Shown here piece after piece: positions 42,115 through 49,800 of a DNA stretch of 64,000 nucleotides; positions within the stretch are counted from its first letter, which is position 1, and the number at the start of each line of letters is the position of its first letter. The DNA is taken from contig CAVQUX010000010.1 in the NCBI GenBank assembly GCA_963716925.1, forward strand, positions 124,001 to 188,000, in the 5' to 3' direction. A program made the position numbers and the translations under genes. The DNA comes from DAISKN01 sp963716925. GTDB taxonomy: Bacteria > Acidobacteriota > Vicinamibacteria > Marinacidobacterales > SMYC01. The notes beneath the pieces were generated by a model that worked only from the letters and a program-made list of their open reading frames with translations, made no database searches and was not told the origin of the DNA.

Positions 42115-44154
42115 ATGACGGCGAAAAAAGAAGCGGCGGAAAGCGCCCACAAGCCCTTCGTCCCCGAGAACATGGAGATGACGGAGTTCACCTATCGCGC
42201 GGTCCTCCTCGGGCTCGTGATGACGGTGATCCTGGGAGCGGCGAACGCCTACCTCGGTCTCCGGGCGGGGGTCACCATCGCCGCGACCTATCCCGCCGCG
42301 GTGATCAGCATGGCGGTTCTGAGACTCCTCAAGGGGTCGGTCCTCGAGGAGAACCTCGCGCGGACCGCGGGCTCCATCGGCGAGTCGGTCGCCGCCGGAG
42401 CGGTCTTCACCATACCGGCGTTCGTCATCGCCGGAGCCTGGCCGTCGTTCTCCCCCGGGGATGCCTACTGGAAGTCGACGTCCCTCATGGTCCTGGGATC
42501 GTTTCTCGGCGTCCTCTTCATCTCGCTCGTGCGAAGAGTGATGGTCGAGGACAAGGAGCTTCCCTACCCCGAGTCGGTCGCGGCGTCGGAGATCCACAAG
42601 GCCGGTCAGCGCGGGGCGAAAGCGGCCAAGTACCTCTTCTACAACATGGCGCTCGGCGCGGGCATCTTCCTCCTCGGCGCGTTCCGGCTCTTCGCCCCGG
42701 ACCGCGACTTCTTCGTCCGCATGGGAGAGCTCGGGAGGAGCGCGGTGCGCTTCGGAGGCCCCGACGCGACGCAGACCGTGGGGACGGGCGGGGTGACGGT
42801 CTTCGCCGCCCCGAGCATCAGCCCCGCGTACATCGGCGTCGGCTACATCATCGGGCCGCGTCTCGCGGCGCTGAACTTCTCCGGCGGAGTCCTCGCCTGG
42901 GGCCTTCTGGTGCCGCTGCTCATGTTCTTCCTCGGACCTCAGCTCCAGTCGTATCTCCCCGCGGGCGCCCCCACCGAGGATTGGCAGGCGCTCGCGAACT
43001 CCGTCTGGCGCTTCATCGTCCGCCCGATCGCCGTCGGGGGGATGCTCGTGGGGGCGGCCTACACGCTGTTCCGCATGAGGAAGAACCTCACGGGGGGGCT
43101 CAAGCGCGCCGTCGACGAGATGAGAGGCGCCGCCGCCCCGAGCAAGGTCGGACGGCTCGATCGCTACATGAGCTCGAAGGTCGTCTTCTCGCTCATCGGC
43201 GTGGTCTGGCTGGTCATGACCGGTCTCTACATCTACCTTTCGGGAAGCGTCATCGGGGGGATCGTCGCCGCGGTGGTGATGCTCCTCGTCGGCTTCTTCT
43301 TCGCGACCGTGTCGGGATACCTCGTCGGGATCATCGGCTCGTCGAACAACCCCGTCTCCGGCCTGACGCTCTCGACCCTCATCATCGCCGCGATCCTGAT
43401 GGTCTCTCTCGGAGTCTCGGGAGCGAGCGGGGTGCTCGCGGTCCTGGGAGTCGCGGCGGTGGTCTGCGTCTCCTCCGCCGTCGCCGGCGAGCTCCTCCAG
43501 GACTTCAAAGTCGGCTACATCCTCGGCGGCACTCCGAGAACGATCCAGATCGTCGAGCTCATCGCCGTCACCGTCGCGAGCCTCATCATGTACTTCCCGC
43601 TCCTGGTGCTCCACCAGGGGAACATCAACGAGGGCGGTATCGGATTCGGCGACCCGCGGCTCTCCGCGCCTCAGGCCGGTCTCATGGCTTCGCTCGCCCA
43701 GGGAATCGTGGGAGGCGACATGGCCTGGCCTCTCGTGGCCGTGGGCGTGGTCATGGGAGTGGTGATGATCATGGTCCAGGTGAAGAGCCCGATGCTCTTC
43801 GCCGTCGGCATGTACCTTCCGCTCGCGACCACCTTCGCCATCTTCGTGGGAGGCGTCCTCCGCTGGGTCACCGACACGATGAGCGAGAGAAGCGGGCACA
43901 ACGCCGCGCAGAAATCGCGGGTCGAGAGCATCGGGGTGCTCACCGCCTCGGGTCTCATCGCGGGAGAGGCCCTCGTCGGGCTGGTGATAGCGACCTTCGC
44001 GTACTTCGAGAAGCCGATTCCCGCGATCCTCGAGCGCCCCTCCTACGTCGTCGGCCTCGTGGTGCTCGGGGTCATCGCCTACACCCTCATCAAGGTGCCC
44101 CTCGAGAAGGCGGGAAGCCCCGACGAGCCGGCGATGCCGCAGGCGATCATGTGA
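42115..44154 (+). CDS. OPT-family oligopeptide transporter
   Basis: 679 residues, about sixteen membrane spans. MTEFTYRAVLLGLVMTVILG followed by AANAYLGLRAGVTIAATYPA is the OPT family start. EENLARTAGSIGESVAAGAVF and KELPYPESVAASEIHKAG are conserved further on, and GNINEGGIGFGDPRL and PLATTFAIFVGG appear in the second half. OPT proteins import oligopeptides or metal-chelating peptide compounds with protons. Its coupling to an M24 aminopeptidase downstream favours peptide uptake. Its stop overlaps the next start as GTGA (44151-44154). The ATG at 42115 is one base after the APC stop. Confidence 0.93.
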   Translation: MTAKKEAAESAHKPFVPENMEMTEFTYRAVLLGLVMTVILGAANAYLGLRAGVTIAATYPAAVISMAVLRLLKGSVLEENLARTAGSIGESVAAGAVFTIPAFVIAGAWPSFSPGDAYWKSTSLMVLGSFLGVLFISLVRRVMVEDKELPYPESVAASEIHKAGQRGAKAAKYLFYNMALGAGIFLLGAFRLFAPDRDFFVRMGELGRSAVRFGGPDATQTVGTGGVTVFAAPSISPAYIGVGYIIGPRLAALNFSGGVLAWGLLVPLLMFFLGPQLQSYLPAGAPTEDWQALANSVWRFIVRPIAVGGMLVGAAYTLFRMRKNLTGGLKRAVDEMRGAAAPSKVGRLDRYMSSKVVFSLIGVVWLVMTGLYIYLSGSVIGGIVAAVVMLLVGFFFATVSGYLVGIIGSSNNPVSGLTLSTLIIAAILMVSLGVSGASGVLAVLGVAAVVCVSSAVAGELLQDFKVGYILGGTPRTIQIVELIAVTVASLIMYFPLLVLHQGNINEGGIGFGDPRLSAPQAGLMASLAQGIVGGDMAWPLVAVGVVMGVVMIMVQVKSPMLFAVGMYLPLATTFAIFVGGVLRWVTDTMSERSGHNAAQKSRVESIGVLTASGLIAGEALVGLVIATFAYFEKPIPAILERPSYVVGLVVLGVIAYTLIKVPLEKAGSPDEPAMPQAIM

Positions 44155-45488
44155 GTACGCTGGTTCTGTCGTTCGCTCTTCTCGCGGGCTTGCGCGAGGC
44201 GGCGGAGAGCCGGCGCGAAGAATTCGCCCGCCGCCTTCCCCAGGGCATCGCCATCATCCAGAGCGCCGACCGGAGCCAGCCGAGTCTCTACGAGTTCTTC
44301 GTTCCCGACACCGAGAGCCACGATTTCATCTACCTCACGGGGCTTTCGGAGCCCGCGGGCGCGACCCTGGTCTTGAATCCGCGGGGAGACACCTACCGCG
44401 AGATCCTCTACACCGAGGGCGATGCCGATCGCGCGAGAGAGCTGACGGGGATCGAGCACGTTTTTCCGAAGGAGCGCTTTCTGGAGGATCTATCGAGCGC
44501 CCTGACGGATTTTCGCAATCTGCGGATCACCCAGCGGCGCTTCAAGCCCGTGGCTTCGGATCTGAGCCGCGGCCTCGGCGACGAAGCGAAAGTCATCTAC
44601 TTCAACTACCCGCGGTTCACGAACTTGAACGAGCCAGCGAGCCCGAGGTGGGCGCTCGCGGCGAGGCTTCGCGAAGCCTCGCCCGAGATCGAGATTCGCG
44701 ACGCCTCGGACGTTCTCGATCGGCTGCGAATGGTGCAGGACGAGTACGGCCTCGCCCGGCTCCGGCGCGCGATCGCCGTCACCGGCCGCGGACTCGTCGA
44801 GGGGATGAAGACCGCCCGGCCCGGCGCCACCAGCCGCCAGGTGATGGAGGTCGTCGACTTCGTCTATCGCCTCAACGGGGCCGGTCTCGGGTTTCCCACC
44901 GGCGTGTCGTCCCGGCCGCCGGGAGAGCCCCTGGTCTTCGCGACCGCGAGGGAGGAGATGGATGCGCGCCGCGAATCGGAGACCATCGGAAAAGGCGAGC
45001 TCGTCCATTTCGACACGGGAGCGGAAGTCGAGCACTATTCGGCGGACGTGCAGAGAGTCGTTCCCGCCGATGGAAGTTTCACCGCTCGCCAGCGGGAGAT
45101 CTACGCGAAAGTGCTGGCGGTACAGAAGGCGGCGATCGAGCGCGTCCGGCCCGGCGCGAGGTGGCGGGAGATCCACGACCTCGCGGTGGAAATGCTGCGG
45201 GAGGCCGGCGGCTGGGACGAGAGCTACACCTACGGCATCGGGCACTTCATCGGCATGGAAGTGCACGAGCACGGGGACTACGAAGCGCCGCTCGAGCCGG
45301 GCATGGTCCTCGCGATCGAACAGGGAGCGGTGGTGGACGGGTTTCGCGTCGCCTTCGAAGACGACGTCCTCGTGACCGCGAACGGCCACGAGTGGCTCAC
45401 GCGCTCCATCCCCATCGAGATCGACGAGGTCGAAGCGCTCAGGCACGAGCCCCCGACCGTCGATCCCGCGCGTCTGCTCATTCCCTGA
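44151..45488 (+). CDS. Xaa-Pro aminopeptidase-like M24 metallopeptidase
   Basis: 445 residues from GTG 44151, which overlaps the OPT stop. The N-terminal creatinase-type domain (about 1-180) includes FVPDTESHDFIYLTGLSEPA. The C-terminal M24 pita-bread domain carries the dinuclear metal ligands: Asp in VHFDTGAEVEHYSADVQRV (two Asp), His in GIGHFIGMEVHEHGDY, Glu in GMVLAIEQGAVVD and Glu in RVAFEDDVLVT. It removes N-terminal residues before proline, or related dipeptides. A weak hydrophobic start (MSTLVLSFALLAGLREA) could be a signal, so the location is uncertain. It completes the uptake-and-cleavage operon APC, OPT, M24. It overlaps the convergent formamidase-like gene by 11 bases. Confidence 0.92.
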   Translation: MSTLVLSFALLAGLREAAESRREEFARRLPQGIAIIQSADRSQPSLYEFFVPDTESHDFIYLTGLSEPAGATLVLNPRGDTYREILYTEGDADRARELTGIEHVFPKERFLEDLSSALTDFRNLRITQRRFKPVASDLSRGLGDEAKVIYFNYPRFTNLNEPASPRWALAARLREASPEIEIRDASDVLDRLRMVQDEYGLARLRRAIAVTGRGLVEGMKTARPGATSRQVMEVVDFVYRLNGAGLGFPTGVSSRPPGEPLVFATAREEMDARRESETIGKGELVHFDTGAEVEHYSADVQRVVPADGSFTARQREIYAKVLAVQKAAIERVRPGARWREIHDLAVEMLREAGGWDESYTYGIGHFIGMEVHEHGDYEAPLEPGMVLAIEQGAVVDGFRVAFEDDVLVTANGHEWLTRSIPIEIDEVEALRHEPPTVDPARLLIP

Positions 45489-46494
45489 AGATCGACTTCG
45501 GCAGGAGCGCGTGGACTCCCTTGGTGCCGTCGACCGCCTGGGTGACCACCAGGTCCATGGCGGCGCTCAGCAGGAGGTACGCGTCCTCCCGGGTGAGTCC
45601 TTTCGTCTCGACGACGAAGTCCAGCATGTCGCGGGTCGCGAGCTTCACCGCTTCGTCGAGATCGGGGTGAAGCCCCATCGCCATGTAGTGCGTCGGCGTC
45701 TCGGCCCGCGGCCAGCGCAGCCGCTTTCCCTCCTGGCCCTTGTGGACGACCAACTGAATCTCGCCCTGGAGCGACGTCTCGACGGCGGAGAGACAAACTT
45801 CTCCGTAGCCCTGGGCCGCGTGGCCGTCTCCAAGGGAGAGAAGAGCGCCTTCGACGTGCACCGGGAGGAACAGGCTCGACCCCGGACGCAGATCGCGGTT
45901 GTCCAGGTTCCCGCCGAAGATGTTCGGAGGTCCGCTCGGAACCCGCCCCATCGAGGGGGGAGGCGCGACGCCGACGACTCCCCAGAACGGCGCCAGTGGA
46001 ATCACCACTCCCGGCGCATGGGCGAGCGTCTTGTCCTCGAGATCCAGGAAATGGACCTTGTCCCACACATAGGGGAACTCCTCGGGAAGCACTCCTCGCG
46101 CGGGAACGAAACTCTGGCCGGCTATGGGAAGCCAGAGTTCGATCTCTCGGAAGCGTACTTCGAGCGTATCGCCGGGCTCCGCCCCCTTCACGTAGATCGG
46201 GCCGCTCAGGGTGTGATCGCTCCGGCCCGCGCCCTCGGCGCCCTCGTAGACGGCGTAGAGCTCCTTCGGGATTTGGTCCCGGGCAACGCCCAGTTCCTCG
46301 TAGTAGCGGGGGTTCCCGCTCGCGGTCTTGATGCGCACGATGTCACCGGAGTCGACCTCCAGCACCGGCGCGAGCGACGCGTCGAAGAAGCCGATGTGCA
46401 CGGTCTTCGGTCCGGGCTCGAGGACGTGAACTTTCGGCTGAGCGGATAGAACGCTCGAGACGAGCGAGAACGCGAAGGCAACGGGGTACTTCAT
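45478..46494 (-). CDS. Secreted acetamidase/formamidase-family protein
   Basis: 338 residues with a signal peptide (MKYPVAFAFSLVSSVLSA). The FmdA/AmdA fold is recognised by PAPFWGVVGVAPPPSMGRVP-like text (here LAPFWGVVGVAPPPSMGRV), FGGNLDNRDLRPGSSLFLPV, GALLSLGDGHAAQGYGEVC and SAVETSLQGEIQL. The Asp, His and Glu residues in those segments bind zinc and act in amide hydrolysis. It would release ammonia from short amides such as formamide or acetamide. Most formamidases are cytoplasmic, so export is notable. AGGAGG lies six bases before the ATG. It ends inside the end of the M24 gene. Confidence 0.92.
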   Translation of the reverse strand: MKYPVAFAFSLVSSVLSAQPKVHVLEPGPKTVHIGFFDASLAPVLEVDSGDIVRIKTASGNPRYYEELGVARDQIPKELYAVYEGAEGAGRSDHTLSGPIYVKGAEPGDTLEVRFREIELWLPIAGQSFVPARGVLPEEFPYVWDKVHFLDLEDKTLAHAPGVVIPLAPFWGVVGVAPPPSMGRVPSGPPNIFGGNLDNRDLRPGSSLFLPVHVEGALLSLGDGHAAQGYGEVCLSAVETSLQGEIQLVVHKGQEGKRLRWPRAETPTHYMAMGLHPDLDEAVKLATRDMLDFVVETKGLTREDAYLLLSAAMDLVVTQAVDGTKGVHALLPKSIFRE

Positions 46495-46592
46495 TCGAAC
46501 CTCCTGCAGTCCAGGTCAGGTTCTACAGGAGTTCGTGCGGTTGCGACAACCCTGACGAAGTGATCGCGGATGCCGCTGGCCACACGACCGGA

Positions 46593-46800
46593 AGGAGGGG
46601 AAGAAACGCAAAGACGCAGAGGCGCGAAGACGCAAAGAAAATCCACTTCTTCTTTGCGCCTTTGCGGCTTTGCGCCTTTGCGTCAAAAGTCCTCCCTACT
46701 TCGAGCTCAACTCGCCGCGACCAGGGGCAAGGATGACTTTCGGGAGAAATCCCTGTCTTTCTTTGCGCCTTCGCTTCGTTGCGCCCTTGCGTTCCTCCCG
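46593..46800. repeat. Imperfect inverted repeats of CGCAAAG type
   Basis: The gap 46495-46805 has no gene. It contains a 34-base arm, about 46603-46637 (CGCAAAGACGCAGAGGCGCG...), and its imperfect complement, about 46649-46684 (TTTGCGCCTTTGCGGC...TTTGCG), around a loop of ~10 bases. A third arm lies at 46759-46796 (TTTGCGCCTTCGCTTCG...CTTGCG), complementary to the first arm. The first pair would fold into a long hairpin in RNA. It follows the stop of the giant subtilase (minus strand, 46806), so it may end or stabilise that transcript. Arrays of this kind occur in intergenic DNA of many bacteria, in my recollection. I cannot name their function. Confidence 0.75.
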
Positions 46801-46805
46801 AGGTG

Positions 46806-49800
46806 TCAGTTCGTACCCGGTGCCACGACCACCGGGGGGCTCACCGCGAGGAGCGTGTACCCGTTGTTCGCGAAGAACCGAAACTCGTACGTGTCCGGCG
46901 TCAGCGGCATGGTGAACGTCAGCACGGCCGACGAGACTCCCGTCGCCGGCATCGTCCGCGTTCCGTTCAGGTACTTCCAGTCGACGTAGACCGTCGGGGC
47001 GCTGCCCGCCTTCGCCAGGACCACCCAGTCGCCGCGGTACGCGGGACCCTCCGTGACCGTCACCTGGACCGCAGCCCCGGGCGCCGTCGACGCGGCGCTC
47101 ACCGTCAACGTCGGAGGCAGCGTCGTCACGACGGGACTCGTCGCCAGAAGTGTGTAGCCGTTGTTCGCGAAGAACCGGAACTCGTACTGCCCGGCCGTTT
47201 GAGGTATCGCGAACGTGAGCTCCGCGAACGTCATTCCCGTCGCCGGCTGAGTCCTGGTGCCGCTCAGGTATTTCCAGTCCACGTTGACGTTCGCAGCTGT
47301 TCCCACGCGGGCGAGCGCCACCCAATCCGCGCGGTTGCCGGGTCCGCCGGAGACCGTGACCTGAACCGAACCGCCCAGGCGCACCGAGGTCGCGCTCACC
47401 GTGAGCGTCGGTCCCGCCGCCGTACCGGATCCCGTCAACGGGACCGTGGCGCCGCCCGCACCGGTCAAGCTCAGCGATCCGCTCGAAGGACCCGCACCGG
47501 GAGGCGTGAAGCGAACCGTCAACAGGGCCGTCTCCCCTGCTCCGAGCGAGTAGGTGGAGACGCCGACCAGGCTGAACCCCGCTCCGGAAACGGTGGCGCT
47601 TCCGTTCAATGTCCCTGCTCCCGCATTGCCCACGGTCAGCACCCGATCCGCGCTCGATCCCGACGTCACCGGACCGAAGTCGAGACTTTGAGGAGAGACC
47701 GAAAGCACCGGCGTCGAAGGAGGCAGCTCTCCCGTCCCGCTCAACGGCACGACGGCGCCGCCCGCGCCGGTCAGGGTGAGCGCTCCGCTCGAAGCGCCGG
47801 GGGACGAAGGCTCGAAGCGCACCGTGAGGAGGGCCGTAGCCTCCGGCCCGAGGGAGTAGCTCGCGGGACCGATCAGGCTGAACCCGGCGCCCATCACCGA
47901 GGCCCCACCGGTCAGAGTCCCGCCGCCCGCGTTTCGCACCGTCACCGTCTGCTGGACGCCCGTACCCGTGAAGACCGTCCCGAAAGAAACGCTCGAAGGC
48001 GAGACCGAAAGGAGCGGTGCCGTCGGAAGCTCGACCGTCACCGGCGGGCTCGTCGCGAAGAGAGTGAACCCGTTGTTCGCGAAGAAGCGGACCTCGTAGC
48101 TCCCGAGGGTCTGCGGCATCACGAACGTCAGCGCCGCCGACGTGACCCCCGTGGCGGGCAGGGAGCGCGTCCCGTTCAGATACTTCCAGTCCACGTAGCT
48201 CGTGAGCGCGCTTCCCACGGTCGCGAGCGCCACCCAGTCGCTGCGATTGCCGGAGCCGTCCGCGACCGCGACCTGGAGGGGCCCTCCCGGCGGTACCGAC
48301 GAGGCGCCGACGCCGAGGACGGGCGGACGGGCGGTCACGACCGGACTCGTCGCCAGCAGGCTGTAGCCGTTGTTGGCGAGGAAGCGGAACTCGTAGCCGC
48401 CCGGTGTGGCCGGCATGGCGAAAGTCAGCTCGGCCGACATGCGGCCCGTCACAGGCAAGATCCGGGTGTTGTTCAGGTACTTCCAGTCCACGTAGCTCGT
48501 CAGGGCGCTTCCCACCTTGGCGAGCACCACCCAATCGGTGCGATTCCCCGGGCCGTCCGCGACCGTCACCTGCACGGTCTCGCCCATCGCCAGCGAGGTC
48601 TTGTTCACCGCGAGCGAGGGCGCGTCGTCGTTCAGGATCGTCCCGATCCCGCGCCCGTCGGCGATGTGCGCCCCGATCGCCCCCGTGAGGTCGACGAAGA
48701 ACGTCTCGTCCGACTCGACGAGCGTCTCGCCCGGTACGTCGACGGAGAGCGTCTGACTCGGCGTCCCCGCGGGAAAGACGAGGGAACCGGCGGAGCTCAC
48801 GTAGTCGGGTCCGGCGCTCGCGGTGCCGTTCACGGTCGCGTAGCCGACGCTCACGTCGTACTCCACGGGCACGGAGAGCGCCACGGTGAAGACGAAGCTC
48901 GTGCTTCCAGAATCGCCCTCGACGAGCGCCCTGTCGCTGATCGCGAGACTCGGAAGGTCGTCGTTGACGTTCACGACCGAGACGTCGGCGGGATCGAGTC
49001 CGGCGTAGTCGGGATCGGCGCTCACCGCGGGAGAGGTGACGATGGTGAACGCGCGGTCTCCGTCGAGGAGCGCGTCATCCAGTCCGGTCACGGTGACGAT
49101 ACGCGGAAGCTGGGCGTCGTTGGGATGAAACGAAAGCTCCGAGGGCGAGACCACACCTTCGGTGGGGTCGGAGCTCTCGAGACCGATGGTCACCGTGTCG
49201 CCGGGAGACGACCGGAGCGAAACGGTGAAGGTGGCCGTACCCCCCGCCTCCGTGGTGGCGAGTCCGTCGGTCGAGCCCAGGACGAATCCCGGCACTCCGC
49301 CGCAGCAGACGGGAACCGTGGTCTCGATATTCAGGCTCCAGCCGTTGCTTACGACGCCGCCATCCAGGAAGAAATCGTCGATGACGTAGAGACTCCAGGT
49401 CCCGTTCGGATCGACGCCGGTCAAATCGCCGAGAGTCGTGACGTAGGGACCCGAGGGAGCGACCTCCGTGAAATCGTCGGAAGCCCCCTCGTAGTTCGAG
49501 AGCCGGTACTCACCCGCGACCAGCTGACCTCCGTCCGGGGGCGCCGCGGTCGCGTCATCGTCGAAGGCCAGATCGATTCCTTGAACGCGGCCGCCGCCGC
49601 CGGCGTCGGACATCAGGACCGCGCCCCGTCCGTTCGGCGCCACCAGGAGCAGGTCGAGGTCGTCGGGAAAGGCATGGGTCATACCGTGAAGCCCGACGCG
49701 AAGACCGCCGACTTTCCCGGTCATGCCCGAGACCTCGATCGTGGACGGGTAGGGGCTCGCGGGCCCGCCGGCGGAGATGTGGACGGGACTCTCGTTCGCC

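Noticed and set aside
42034..43899. A 621-codon open frame opposite the OPT gene
   Set aside because: Histidine- and Asp-rich shadow of a membrane protein; no motif and no ribosome-binding site.
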